Positions 1-52,169 are shown, counted from the first letter of the stretch. The stretch: 64,000 nucleotides of DNA from Tillus elongatus (GCA_964006375.1 OZ023268.1:80581335-80645334), one strand, 5' to 3'. Notes: generated from the sequence alone by a model not told the origin. A program made the numbers and translations.

Positions 1-255
1 ACCCTAATTTTATGTATTTTTTTCGAGAAATTTGATGTTTTTTGAAATTTGAGGCCTCAGTTTAAATTATATTTTTGCTGCACTTAGTAGAACTAAGATA
101 ATTTAATTAGGTCAAATATTTGGTAAAAGGATTGTGGTATTAGAGAGCTACAAAATTACCTGACAAAGTTAAGCAGGGTGGTCGAAAACCTTGTCTCCAT
201 TTTATGTACATACTATTGTAATTAGCTGCCTTCTCTTAAATGGCATATCCTGCAT
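1..255. other. AT-rich intronic sequence, nothing recognised
   Basis: Left end of the window inside TSC2 intron 10. No coding frame, repeat or RNA was recognised. Some of it may be the degraded 5' part of the LINE that starts near 250. Confidence 0.4.
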
Positions 256-457
256 TTGATAATTATCCACTTGCAAAATTTTATTATCTGTCAAATAGTA
301 CTAGGTTTCCTTATACCTAACTCTAATAGATGTGAAGCTTCATTAGAGATCCATAGCCGGCAGTTGTACCCTACACAGCCCATCCACTCAGTATTCAGAG
401 AGAATATTGAAATACTGAGTTCCATTCCTAAAGTTATCATACCAAAATATGGAGACA
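250..457 (+). pseudogene. LINE ORF2 fragment, upstream of hAT insertion
   Basis: An open stretch (256-457) reads LGFLIPNSNRCEASLEIHSR, then PIHSVFRENIEILSSIPKVI, a connection-domain-like region as seen just before the RNase H of non-LTR retrotransposons. It stops making sense at 458, where a hAT element begins. Removing 458-2204 joins its last codons in frame to sequence at 2205 onward. The RT catalytic motifs are not visible, so this copy is 5'-truncated or decayed. Confidence 0.6.
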
Positions 458-588
458 TAGTGATGGGAAAAACGGTTATTTTCTGTTAACAGTTGAAGCC
501 GTTAACGTTATTTAATAATAACCGTTGAAAATAACGGCTTCAGTTATTTTAAACTGGATAGTCGATCGATAGTATCCTACATTTTCCC

Positions 589-1360
589 AAAGCTGTGAGC
601 GAGAGCGAGCACACTAGTATAAATGCATTGTATTTTTACCCCGTTATTTCACGTAGTGTATAAATCTCAAATTTTGTCGATATCAAAAGGAAACAAAGGG
701 TTAAGAAATTATAATAAGCGTGTCGTAAATCTTTTGGCACTCTGAAGTGAAACTTTTAGAAATCAGAAAGGAGTTTTATATTAGTATTTACTTAGATGTT
801 TTAGGAATTATAAACTAGTCATTTCTAACAAATTTATTTTATGAGGGGTCTTTACGTAAATGTCAATGCCACAGCAAGAATCAATAAATATCATTATTTA
901 TCACGTCTTGGGACGTTAGACCTTTAATTGCTACACAGGGAGTGATTCTAAGAACTCTATAACATAACGCAGCTCATAATATTTCGGTAAAGAAATTTGC
1001 CTTTATTCTGTACATATGGTTTGTTATTACATTATGCTTTTATTCTTTCTTAGAAAGATCTCTATCTCTAGTTACATTTTCGGTTCACTGGTCATCTTTA
1101 TCAGTCCACTTTTAAAAACTGTGCAAACAACAGCCACAGTATAAAAAATTGAGTTTGAGTTAAAAAAAATTGGAAGATATATAGTATTAACTGTTTATTT
1201 ACTTATTTTAATATTCGTTGTTTTAAAATTAGTTTCAAAAATTTCAAAGGGCTGTAACTTGGAGGAGAAGGGGTTTCAAGAAAAACTTAATAAAAATACA
1301 CCCCTTATTTTTCTCCAAAGAATCACCCTGTAAAATTTTTCGCATCAATTTGGAAACAGC

Positions 1361-1445
<85 letters not shown>

Positions 1446-1899
1446 TTTAATTTTTTATATTTAAATGTATATAGATATTAAAAAATGTTGTATCATTATA
1501 TTTTTTTATCAATTTGATAACTATTATCAGACAAACGAAAATGACGTGCTAACTGTTTTCTTAGGTAATGTATATAAATTTAATTAACTTTAAGTTCACG
1601 TGAAATAACTCTATTTTGCGTTGTCTATAGTGAAAGTAATAACACGTTTTTACAGAAATTCATCTTTTCACCCAACATTTTTTATTATTAAATATTTGGC
1701 TTTACATACTAGTGGGAAACTCAACTGTTTCAAAAATAACAGCTTCTCAGTTTAACAGTGTAACTCTGTGTAGTAGTGTCCGGATGCCGTATCCCCATCA
1801 ACAACCGGTTAAAGTTAAAATTAAAATTAAACCGTTTTATTGTACCGAAGATCGTACGTCCCTAAAGCTGTGAGCGAGAGCGAGCACACTAGTATAAAT
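589..1899. repeat. Perfect 36-bp direct repeat pair in the hAT element (589-624, 1864-1899)
   Basis: The block containing GCTGTGAGCGAGAGCGAGCA occurs identically near both ends of the element, in the same orientation. hAT transposases bind subterminal repeats, so this may be such a site, although hAT subterminal motifs are usually shorter. Confidence 0.85.
1364..1442. repeat. (AT)n microsatellite
   Basis: About 40 uninterrupted AT units inside the hAT element. Confidence 0.98.
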
Positions 1900-2204
1900 A
1901 ATAATGTTATGAAGTAGAGTCCGCTCTATACTGTATAACCATACATATTGAGCATTCCCAATCTCAAGGCTATTCATCCCGTTAAATGGTTAAATAACAG
2001 TTGCCGATGAAAACCGATGTTTATTCATCGAACCTAGTTGCAGTAGAACTGAAACAGACACGACTCCGAATTCTAGTTTAGTGTAAAAAGCGTTACTTTT
2101 TAAGCCGTTATTTTTATAAATCCATAACTGGTGGTTACCGTTACGGCTCGGTAACCGCTTAAAAATAGCTGACAGTTAAATAACAACCCATCACTATGGA
2201 GACA

Positions 2205-3424
2205 CCTTTGAAATCAATCGTAACGTTTTCAACGAGCTATCAGAGGATTATGAGGACTATTATCATATATATATACTGACGGGTCAAAACAAGATAACTA
2301 TGTAGGATGCGCAGTATTTTATCAACAACAACATAGATTTAATCTTATTAAATTACCACCTATTACGGGCATATATACGGCAGAACTGGTTGCCATCGAG
2401 AAAGCATTACAACAGATCAAGCAGTCAAGTTACAATAAATTTCTCATATTGACAGATTCCTTATCAGCCTTAAAGGCGATCTTGCTACCAATCAAATCTA
2501 TATTTAAAAACAACTTAATCCTTAACATAATCTCGTTACACTACGAAATCTGGACGCAGCATAAAACTGTACGTTTAGTGTGGGTAAAAGGACATTGCAA
2601 AATTTCAGGAAACGAACTAGTTGACTCCGCAGCACGGAACGCAACTACAAATGGAGTAGATTTTCAAATAATGATGTCTGATGACTTGGTAAATGAAGCA
2701 AAAGCTATATTAAAAAGAATGTTCGAATCTTACTAGTACAAAATTAAATCAAATGCTACCAATCACTTTAACAGTATATATCCTTTCTCGACACAGTTAC
2801 CACTGCATAAACAGACAGTCCCACCCCGACATATATCAACTCCCCTAAACCGTTTGATATTTGGGCACGGCACTTTTCCGAAACATATGTTTAAGTTGGG
2901 ATTGAAAAACAGCCCCGACTGCGATTACGAGGGGGCAAGTACCGGGGACTTAGAACATTTAATATTCTCTTGCAGATTCCACAATCAACAAAGAGAGGAG
3001 CTATTTAGGAATATGCTCACCAAAAATATTTGTTTGCCATTAAATGCGGCCTCCCTTTTATATTTGTCTCTTAGAAATAAAAGAATATTGTTTGCAATAA
3101 TCAAAATTATTAAAAATGCAAAACTGTTTAACTACTTGTATTTTTTATTTTATTTAGTAGTAGGTAGTGTAAGTAGATTAAGAAAAATCCTACTGTCTTT
3201 CCATGTGTTAATATCCATGTTTCCCGTGGTCTGTGTGTGCTATCCTTAGGCAAATAATATTTTATAGTAGGGATAAAAGAGTAATATAATATATTTTAAA
3301 TGCTCATTTTCCAACATCTAATTTAATGTTTAATATGTGCCCGAGTTGTCTTAGAAACTGATGTTACAAACAGGACCGTGGCTATATGAACTGGGTTACC
3401 AGTCCGAAGCCAAAAAAAAAAATA
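2205..3424 (+). pseudogene. LINE 3' part: RNase H, zinc-knuckle tail and poly(A)
   Basis: The RNase H domain is readable from about 2272: YTDGSK (first Asp), YTAELVAIEKALQQI (Glu), ILTDSLSALKAI (second Asp) and VKGHCKISGNELVDSAA. A TAG at 2734-2736 breaks the frame, but the same frame continues with FGHGTFPKHMFKLGL and DLEHLIFSCRF, the cysteine-containing tail of I/R1-type elements. Between the hAT insertion and RNase H, the frame slips in a short AT run near 2262-2274. The element ends with an A-rich tail at about 3413-3430. The final ~35 bp recur inverted at about 59576-59615. It is a dead copy: stop codon, frameshift and hAT insertion. Confidence 0.8.
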
Positions 3425-3429
3425 AAAAT

Positions 3430-3769
3430 TTAGTTTATTTTGAAAAGTAAGATGGCTTTTATTTCGTTAAATCCATTATTTTGGAATGTAAACACATCTG
3501 ACAACAGCACAAAATCAAAAATGTATGATTGTCATCCAGTTTGTGAATGGTCCACAAGGAAAATTCAAGTGCAGTATACTCACGATTATTTGTGTGCACT
3601 TTATTTGGATTATCCGTCCTGACAAATTGGTTAAAATCAGGAATAGATGAAATATCAATTATTTTTTTTCATTTCTTATACAAATAATAATTATAATAAG
3701 TAATAATAATGTTTTGTTTGTTCCATACAATATGTGTAAAAAAAAGAAAGAAAAAAAAAAGAAATAAAG
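3430..3769. other. Intronic AT-rich sequence, nothing recognised
   Basis: A short open frame at 3440-3622 has no recognisable similarity. A purine-rich stretch (3737-3763) directly precedes the MITE. Confidence 0.4.
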
Positions 3770-3777
3770 TAAAATGG

Positions 3778-4444
3778 GGTGACGGTCGACTTTACCGCAA
3801 CTGGAATCAAGCAAAACGGCGCACACCACAAGAAAGAGTACGTAACGTAGATAATCAGCAAAAAACAATTACGGGGAAACCATAAATAGCAGAATAAATG
3901 ATAATTAAAGTTATGAAAAATGCACTATTTTCAAGTTTCGAACTGTCACTTTTCAACAGCGTTACCACATTTAATATTAAATTCCAAGAGTGTTTTGCAG
4001 CTTGAACGCAACAAAAGATCTTAAATGCGTTTTACACACACTCCTACCGACCTGACTTTCTGGACCTGACAAAACACCACCTTGTCAAAATAAAAGCTGA
4101 AACCGTTTCAAGTTTTATAAGTCATTGTGCCATAGTTACCACATAAAATTTCCCTAAAGAAAAAAGAAGACACATACTACCCTGTAATAAGGAAATAGAT
4201 TCGAAACTGACAACAACGCATATCTGCATGAAATATGTCAACAAAACAACAGTCATAACCTCTGGTACAAAAATATACGTTTTTATTGTAAATCTAAACG
4301 TTTTAATTGTGTTTATCACTGAAAGATTATTAAAAACGAAATATACCACATTGTTTAACTTTATTAAGGTATGTACAACTGTTTTTAGGCCATATTCTAT
4401 TATAATCACGTTGAAATGTAGTTGCGGTAAAGTCGACCGTCACC
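3778..4444. mobile_element. 667-bp MITE with perfect 25-bp TIRs and 8-bp TSD
   Basis: The left TIR (3778-3802) starts GGTGACGGTCGACTTTACCG, and the right TIR (4420-4444) is its exact 25-bp reverse complement. The TSD TAAAATGG is perfect at 3770-3777 and 4445-4452. No transposase is encoded; the ORFs inside are short and unlike any family. An 8-bp TSD occurs in hAT and P elements, but the GGTGAC terminus is typical of neither as far as I can tell, so the superfamily is left open. Perfect TIRs and TSDs suggest a relatively young insertion. Confidence 0.9.
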
Positions 4445-4574
4445 TAAAATGGACTAAAATTTTATTGCCTTCCATATTTTTCCCCTTGTATTGTTTTATC
4501 AGCTAAGTATTCATCAGTGGTATAGTCATCCTTCCCTTCTAATATCTTTCTCAGGTTTTGTTTTGAGTGTCGAA

Positions 4575-4718
4575 TGATTACATTTTAGTGAATTTTCATT
4601 AAGAAAATTCACTATAGAGAGGTAACGATGTTGAGACTTTCGGAAAAGTTTTTGAAATGAGCGCGAATTAGGGACCCGAGAACCCATATTCAAGGTCTGT
4701 TTGAATTTTTTTATGTTT

Positions 4719-4796
<78 letters not shown>

Positions 4797-4870
4797 TGTG
4801 TGTGTATCCGAGCGATAACTCAAAAAATACACAACTGATTTGAACAAAACTTGGCACATGCCTTCATTTC
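4575..4870. repeat. Copy of the AT-array-carrying dispersed repeat (family M)
   Basis: Contains the family's diagnostic palindrome (AGTGAATTTTC ... GAAAATTCACT, 4588-4614), the block GAGCGCGAATTAGGGACCC, an (AT)n array and the block with GATAACTCAAAAAATACAC. The same blocks recur in the same order near 46.8, 48.9 and 52.6 kb. Confidence 0.75.
4726..4793. repeat. (AT)n microsatellite followed by short (GT)n
   Basis: AT repeats grade into about six GT units (4794-4806). It lies within family M. Confidence 0.98.
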
Positions 4871-5009
4871 GTTACAATCGTAAATGAGTTCGGCAATCAG
4901 CTATAACGGACATATTTTTCCTCAACAAATATACAAACATGTTTTTGAATATGCTATATTTTTCAAAGTATTAAAGTAACTGGAATGAGACTTTACATGT
5001 AGCTGTAAA

Positions 5010-5012
<3 letters not shown>

Positions 5013-5062
<50 letters not shown>
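5013..5062. repeat. (AT)n microsatellite
   Basis: About 25 AT units. The surrounding intronic sequence (4870-5380) contains nothing else I can name. Confidence 0.98.
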
Positions 5063-5066
<4 letters not shown>

Positions 5067-5384
5067 ATAAACCTGTTAGAAATTTTAAGTAATTTGGTTC
5101 ACAAAATGATGAGTTTTTCCCAAACTAAAAACAAAATCTGAAAGACCTGAATTGAAACAACTTAAGTGGTTAAAGTATGATGCCGGACAAAGACAGAATA
5201 GTCACCTGCCACACGTAGACTGATACATATACCACAAGCACATATCAAAATACAACAACGTTCACACCAAAACTGTGGTTATCCTGCCCTAATCACTGCC
5301 TTCGGGTATACTCGGATACACAGATTTGTAGGGGAAAATAAGGAAGTTTTATATCAGCTACTTGAAGTAAAAACCAGATGCGAT

Positions 5385-5850
5385 AGTGTGTTTTGTTTAT
5401 TTATTTATTATGGTTTGACAGTTTTGTTTTGAGGTGAAGTAAATGATTGTATATTGCTTTTAAAATTGGAAACTAAAGAATAATAACGTTTTTTGTTTAT
5501 TTATTATGCTTTGACAATTCTGTTTTGAGGTTAAGTAGTAAATGATTGTCATTAAAATAGATATAACAACTTGTACATATATTATGCTTTTAAAATTGGA
5601 AACTAAAGAATAATAACGTTTTTTGTTTATTTATTATGCTTTGACAATTCTGTTTTGAGGTTAAGTAGTAAATGATTGTCATTAAAATAGATATAACAAC
5701 TTGTACATATATTATGCTTTTAAAATTGGAAACTAAAGAATAATAACGTGTTTTCTTTATTTATCATGGTTTGACAGTTTTGTTTTGAGGTTAAATAGTA
5801 AATGATTGTATAATAATCTGTTTCCAAAATTGTAAATCAAAGAATAAGAA
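5385..5850. repeat. 130-bp tandem repeat, about four units
   Basis: Units 5481-5610 and 5611-5740 are identical over 130 bp. A shorter diverged unit precedes them and another follows (5741 to about 5850). Each carries TTTATTTATTATGCTTTGAC and ends TTGGAAACTAAAGAA. The identity of the middle pair points to a recent duplication or gene conversion. Confidence 0.93.
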
Positions 5851-6109
5851 TATTAAAGTTAATATTCGTTGATTAGTTGTTCAAGTAGGAAAGTTATTTG
5901 AAAAATGAATTGACTTCTTGGGTATGAATTAAGTTTCCTTCTGATAAGCTTTTGTAACTTTAATAAAATTTGTAATACAAGTTTTTTTAAACAGACTTAC
6001 AGTACCTAGATTCACCAAATTTTGATTTTGCAGCGTCATAGTAAATTGAGTTCTGGGCATTCAAAGTGTTTTTTCCTAAAAGGAGCTTGAACAAAAGATT
6101 TGAATATTT

Positions 6110-6300
6110 TTTATGATAATAGAAAGAGAGAAATTCTTCAAATAAGCTTGCATTAGGACCTCTAAACCCGATCTTCGACGTCTGTTTAAATTTGTTTAAA
6201 TTTAAATTAAAAGTATTACTTTTAGTAATTTAGTATTTTAGTAGTAGTGTAAAATTATTATGAAAATTCACTATTATAACGCACTTGCTGCGTCCCGAAT
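6110..6300. repeat. Family M fragment with GCAGC-type terminus
   Basis: The sequence AACGCACTTGCTGCGTCC at its right end matches one terminus of the 308-bp MITE at 53.6 kb. The block GCATTAGGACCTCTAAACCC to its left is the internal block of the family. Confidence 0.65.
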
Positions 6301-7069
6301 TTTTTTTATTTCATTAGGTATCTGGTTATATATTTCTATGATGGCAGCATGTACATTTTTTTGTAAATATGTGAAGTTATGTCTTTGGCTGCTCTAATCT
6401 TCTTTATTTCTAGTATTATGGTTCTGTGTACATATACACTTTTTAAACAGTTCACTGTACTTTTTTTTTATAAACATGACTGCATCCAAAATGTATATAC
6501 AAGCAACTGTAAGTATTTTTCCCTTTATAAAATAGGGTTTACAGCTTGCTGTTTACTCTAAGTTCAGTATACTTCTGAGACATCTCTTCTGAAGTATAAA
6601 AACTGCTTACATCTGTACATTTCCCCCAAAATATGATGCCATATTGTATTCTACTTTTTATATAGACATGATAAGCCACTATAGCTACATCTTGATTTGT
6701 TATAATAGCCAGTGTTCTCAGTGCAAATATATATCTTGACATGTTATTGGTAATGGTAATATGCTTCTCCCAGTCAAGGTGATGGACAACTTCATTTCCG
6801 AGGAAGTTTGCAGACTCTGCTGATTTTAACTTACAGGTGAATATTAATTCCTTGTTTATTTTCTTAAAGTTAAAATGTATATATTTTGTTTTTTCAATGT
6901 TAATTATTAAATTGTTATTTGAAAACCATGAATTTAGTGCACTGAGAGATGATTTAATATTTCCTTTCAGTTCATCTGTAGTGTTGCTTCCGTAGATAAT
7001 AGATAGATCGTCTGCAAACGATATTAACTTTTCATCTATTAATTTTGGTAAGTCATTCGTATATATTAT

Positions 7070-7085
<16 letters not shown>
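6300..7085 (-). pseudogene. LINE reverse transcriptase fragment (RT C-terminal half)
   Basis: Minus-strand frame 7084-6539 reads YTNDLPKLIDEKLISFADDL with the catalytic FADD box, then SSLSALNSWFSNNNLIINIE and KTKYIHFN, the post-catalytic thumb of Jockey/CR1-like RTs. The 5' side is cut by an (AT)n array at 7074-7148. Past the stop at 6539 the frame decays. Confidence 0.75.

Positions 7086-7148
<63 letters not shown>
7074..7148. repeat. (AT)n microsatellite
   Basis: Interrupted at its left by two AC units; it truncates the neighbouring LINE fragment. Confidence 0.97.
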
Positions 7149-7151
<3 letters not shown>

Positions 7152-7509
7152 AATATCCCCAATAAAAACCAACGACTATCAAAGTACTGATCTGCCTATT
7201 ATAAATTACTATGTTACTACATATCACGAAGAAAATAAAAATGTGAAATTTGTTAGAGTAGGAGTATGTATGTAGAAGCAAATGAACTGTCATAGATTGG
7301 TAGTTCCGTTGTGATGAATCCTTATTTATCTCCCAACGTGCCACTACAATAGGAATGCAGAGAAGGATCCATATCCGGAAATGTTTATGTTAACTTCATA
7401 AATGTTAATTGCCCCTATCTTTTCAGAATTGATCTGCATCAGCGTCCCGACAGAAAGGAACAAGATAAACATTTCCTGAGAAACAAACAGGTGTTAAACA
7501 TTCTGTATT

Positions 7510-7515
<6 letters not shown>

Positions 7516-7598
<83 letters not shown>

Positions 7599-7600
7599 CA
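7516..7600. repeat. (AT)n microsatellite
   Basis: About 40 AT units. The 7149-7515 stretch to its left has no recognised content. Confidence 0.97.
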
Positions 7601-7780
7601 CGAGGGCGGATCAATAACTCCGTGACTTTTTGAATTTCCCGCCTCTTCACAGGAAGGGCAACACTGCTCCTATTAGTCAGTTGACTCCTGTCAAATTTTA
7701 AACAAGCTGCCTCATTTAGTTTGTGTTAGATAGCCATTGAAAGCAGACAACCTATTGAGTTATAAAAAAAATTAAAAAAA
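7601..7780 (+). mobile_element. Possible 5' end of a mariner element
   Basis: CGAGGGCGGATCAATAACTC resembles the terminal repeat of mariner-type elements (CGAGGG..GTATCAAAAAGT style). No transposase frame or right end was found, so this would be a truncated end. Tentative. Confidence 0.35.
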
Positions 7781-7984
7781 GTGAAATGAAATATATATTT
7801 TTTAAATAATTCAAAAACTGTTAAAGAGTTACCTCTCCATATAGCCGAAAAACAGAAAATAAGACAAAAGTAACATTCGATAATAATGCTTGTTTCATTA
7901 TTTCGGATTGCCAGTGAATGTTTTATTTTCTGATCACAAGTTAAGAGGCAAATAATTCTTAAAAATATTCATTTCATTGAGCAG

Positions 7985-9031
7985 CACGAAGAAAAAGCTA
8001 TTTATCTGAAACCATGTACTGTAAATGATCTAGAAAATAATAAAGTTCCTGGAATTGATAATATTACAACAAATGATGTTAAATGTACTTTGGAATTCAC
8101 TGTACCAGTTATAACCAAATTAGTAAATGATGTATTACAGAGTGGCGAATATCCAGAGGTCCTAAAACAGATAATAGTAACGCAGGTACATAAAGCAGGA
8201 GATAACCACGATTCTGGGAATAAAACACCCATTTCGATAATAATAATCTATTCTAAAATATTGGAAAAAGTGCTGAAGGTCAGACTTGTTGACTTTATAT
8301 CAGACCTTTAAATTTGATAGAGAACAGTTTGGATTTCCAAAAAATAGCATTGCACAGATTTCAGCTGCAGCGGTTATAGAATCCATTACAACTAACCTTG
8401 ACCAGAAGAAATGTGTTCTTGGGATGTTTATAGATTTGAAAAAATCCATTGATACAGTTAAGCATGGCATATTGCTTGATAAACTCCATAGTATAAGCAT
8501 ATGTGGAATTGCATATAATATTTTTTCCAGTTATTTGTTTAACACATATAACTGTTGTAAATGGCAAAAGAAGTGTAACGGAAACTAAACACTGGTGTTC
8601 CTCAAGGATCTGTACTCGGACTAGTATTGTATTGATCATATGTACAAAATTTGTCACTGGCTAAACCAAATATGTAACATATATGGATGATACTGTACTG
8701 CTGTATTCTCATTATTGCCAAGATTCATCAGAAAGGATGGTGAATGGTGACCTGTAGACGTACTATTGTTGGTTGTCAAGCAACAATTTAAGGTTAAACA
8801 TTAATAAAACTGTACATATAATGTTTGCACAAAAGGGAAAATTTGTAAAGGACATCAATTTTAAAATAAACAATCAGCTTATCAGGTAATACACCCTGTA
8901 AGAAGCTATAAATACCTTGGAATTATAATTGATAACCAGTTGAACATTAAAGAAACTAACATAAGAAAAAAAAATCTAGTTACACAGGTGCTTTTAGAAG
9001 GTGTGAATATTACTTGTCAGAGCCACACCTA

Positions 9032-9126
<95 letters not shown>

Positions 9127-9545
9127 AGACATTTGGACTGCTCCATCAAAAACAGAAATACAGCAACTGCAAAGAACACACAAAATATTATTAAAGATAC
9201 TATATGGTTTAAGCTGGTACCATCCAACAAAGCAGTTGTATAAAAGGCAGTAGAATCTCGTAAAAATGGAGAAGTGCAAACTAATATGTAACATAGTAAA
9301 TAACAAAATAAAAACAAACATTAAACTGATTAAAAGTAGTGTAGTGCATTTTAACGCAGGCAGACATCAGGTAGTCCCCATATTCAATAGCATCAAGAAC
9401 AAACATAAAGCTCAACAGTGTAATAACTATAAGTACAAGATGATATAAGACCATTCCTGAAGATCTAAGGACCATAAAACAGCCAGCGAAATTTGCAAGA
9501 TCTATTAAAGGACATTTGCTAAGCGTACAAAATGAATAAAAAATC
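7985..9545 (+). pseudogene. LINE reverse transcriptase pseudogene
   Basis: Plus-strand frames give NNKVPGIDNITTNDVKCTLE, then REQFGFPKNSIAQISAA, MFIDLKKSIDTVKHGILLDK and KYLGIIIDNQLNIKE, the ordered RT fingers, palm and thumb of a Jockey/CR1-type element. Frameshifts occur near 8311 and 8588, and the catalytic box is degraded. An (AT)n array (9033-9123) sits in the thumb region; the downstream frame resumes with TEIQQLQRTHKILLKILYGL. Confidence 0.75.
9033..9123. repeat. (AT)n microsatellite inside a LINE
   Basis: About 45 AT units interrupting the RT thumb region. Confidence 0.98.
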
Positions 9546-9765
9546 TAAATGGGGGGAAATGATTTGTTTATATTATCTGTGTGTAAAATACTGTTTCAGA
9601 CTATTTAGTATTAGTATATTATTGCAATTCTCACAAATCTAATATATTTTATATATTGCAATTAATTGTAGAACTTGTCATCAGTACAAAGTACCGTTTT
9701 GAGTTCATAAATAAAGTCTATTAAAAAATATTCTAAATTAACATACAGTAAAGGCAAATGCTCAC

Positions 9766-50432
<40,667 letters not shown>

Positions 50433-50504
50433 GCTGAATTGCTTATGAGCTAGATTAAAAGTCAATATCCTATCTTCACAGCTATCAAAAGGATGCCGCA
50501 CTTA

Positions 50505-50805
50505 CGGCCAACCAGTAAAAAAAAACTATAAAAACGATAATGTGAACTTCTATACGATTAAAATAAAACTAGTTTGAAATTTCAAACCTCGTTAATAATA
50601 AAAACTTAGGAGGACATGGTTTTACGGTTTTTACTATTTTGACAGAATCGTAAATATTTAAGGTTAAGTAACATTGACATTTATGATAATTTGTCAGTTT
50701 AAAGTTGAAGTTCTATATACTCAGGTGTCAGATCGACTTCTTCTTTTGTCTTTCTGCATGTTGTTTCAATGTTTTTTACAGATCCACCTAAGCTTCATTA
50801 AACAA
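50505..50805. promoter_or_regulatory. Region immediately upstream of the TSC2 start codon
   Basis: Any TSC2 5' UTR or promoter on this side would fall here or further right. I see no TATA box or other decisive element, so this marks location only. Confidence 0.25.
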
Positions 50806-50975
50806 AATTCGGAATGCAGCAAATACGTAATAGTAGTGAGTTTTCATAAGAATTGTTCACTATTAGTACGCCATATTACTAAAATTAATACTTTAAACTT
50901 ACGCAGACCTTTTATATTGGTTTAAGAGGTCCTAATACGTGCTCTTTTTAAGATTTTTTTTCGAAATTGTTACTA
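50805..50975. repeat. Short family M copy upstream of TSC2
   Basis: Terminus GGAATGCAGCAAATACGTAA then TAGTGAGTTTTCATAAG, followed by the block AAGAGGTCCTAATACGTGCT. It lacks the AT array. Confidence 0.65.
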
Positions 50976-50991
50976 TCGATATATTTTTTAT

Positions 50992-51017
50992 CAATAATAA
51001 TAATAATAATAATAATT
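50992..51017. repeat. (AAT)n microsatellite
   Basis: About eight ATA/AAT units. The flanking 51020-51510 stretch has no recognised content. Confidence 0.9.
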
Positions 51018-51513
51018 TTGTGTTCCAGCTCCTTTTGAGAAAAATGTTCAAGACTCAATTTTATATGAAGCTAGAGAATTAAAATTTGGTATATCTAAGT
51101 AAGTCTCTTTAAAAGAAACTTGTATTAGAAATTTCATTAAAGTTACAAAAGCTTTCCAGAAAAAAACTTAATTTATATCTAGAAGAGGACAATATCTGCC
51201 GATTTATAAACGTGGTAGGTATTTTTCCTTATTAATCGCCTGGATGGTTTCGTTTTAGTAAACCTAATCGAGCCGGTTCTTCCGACAATTAAAAACGTTT
51301 TTAAAAAAGTAATTTTCTATTAGTTAATTTTCTAATAAAAATGCAATAATATCAACAATAACAAAATGTCTACCGAAAATTATAATTTTAGACTCACAGG
51401 TGATAAAGTTATCTAGGCGTTTTAAACAAAAATTAGATCTTGTTCCAAACTTATGAAATCTGTACACCATTGTTTCTACCAAATATTAAAGTGAAACAAA
51501 ACAAAATGTTACA

Positions 51514-51585
51514 TGCACCGAGCAGGAACCGACCACGATTCGTCTACGTTACGAGGCAAGCATTCTACCACTGAACCAGAGATGC
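51514..51585 (-). pseudogene. tRNA-like relic (72 nt; Gly-type body, CGT at anticodon position)
   Basis: The minus strand reads GCATCTCTGGTTCAGTGGTA then GAATGCTTGCCT. This is very close to the first half of a tRNA-Gly, including an A box (TGGTTCAGTGG). A loop CTCGTAA would present anticodon CGU, but the anticodon stem has mismatches and the T-arm (GGTTCCTGC) departs from the GTTCRANYC consensus. Five of seven acceptor pairs form. The length and the ending TGCA fit a tRNA. Most likely a tRNA pseudogene or the head of a tRNA-derived SINE. Confidence 0.5.
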
Positions 51586-51599
51586 ACTGACAAAGAGTT

Positions 51600-52165
51600 T
51601 GTTTACCTGGTACTTGACGCCGACTTCGTGCCCTGGGAAATTTTATATTATATTAAAAGCAAACGTAACAACTAATTACAAAATTAATTGAATTATGATT
51701 TGAAACACATTCGACGACTGTATCGATTCTAGATGACGTCTTCTGTTTAAGTTTAATGATAAGAGAACAAACTGTTTTAAAATCATTTTTTAGGGACGTG
51801 AGTCGATTTTGTTAACAATATTTATTTCATTATTTCGTATCTATCTTCCCATATTAATTTTATACTTAATACCAAATCATGGTCTGGCAGAAACGGTATA
51901 ATTTATTTACAAAATCCATGGTTCTTTATATCTTAAACCTCGATATTTCCACTATATTATGCTACATTTCAGTCTAAAACTTTAAGTGGGGCATCAAGCT
52001 ACAAATACAGTGTATTGTAAACATTTATTGAATTCCCCACTCAAAAAACCGCCACTTAGCAAATTTTTAATTTCACGTCATCTGTCATTCGATTTAAATG
52101 ATTCTTGGGATGTGACCGAGATTTTTCGATTTTGCTAGTTCAGGTAGTATGTTTTATGAGTGTTC
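51600..52165. other. Sequence between TSC2 and upstream gene, nothing recognised
   Basis: AT-rich; no repeat with a second copy here, no coding frame. Confidence 0.4.
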
Positions 52166-52169
52166 TTTG

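Larger units (their letters stand above)
458..2196. mobile_element. Non-autonomous hAT element (1739 bp) inserted in a LINE
   Basis: Terminal inverted repeats TAGTGATGGG (458-467) and CCCATCACTA (2187-2196) are flanked by a perfect 8-bp target-site duplication TGGAGACA (450-457 and 2197-2204). An 8-bp TSD and this TIR start fit the hAT superfamily. There is no transposase ORF, so mobilisation would have been in trans. Subterminal regions are rich in short repeats: GTTAAC and ACCGTTA motifs, and a perfect 36-bp direct repeat at 589-624 and 1864-1899. An (AT)n array lies inside. The interior (about 660-1860) has no other recognised content. Confidence 0.88.

Noticed and set aside
4668..4859. 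Open frames of alternating Ile-Tyr residues in several places (also 7066-7344, 7423-7650, 8994-9321, 46804-47061, 48262-48492, 52105-52350, 54464-54821)
   Set aside because: They are translations of (AT)n microsatellites, not proteins.
1..9760. Search for further TSC2 exons left of exon 10
   Set aside because: No minus-strand frame with the next tuberin segment and splice sites was seen; the intron evidently extends beyond the window.
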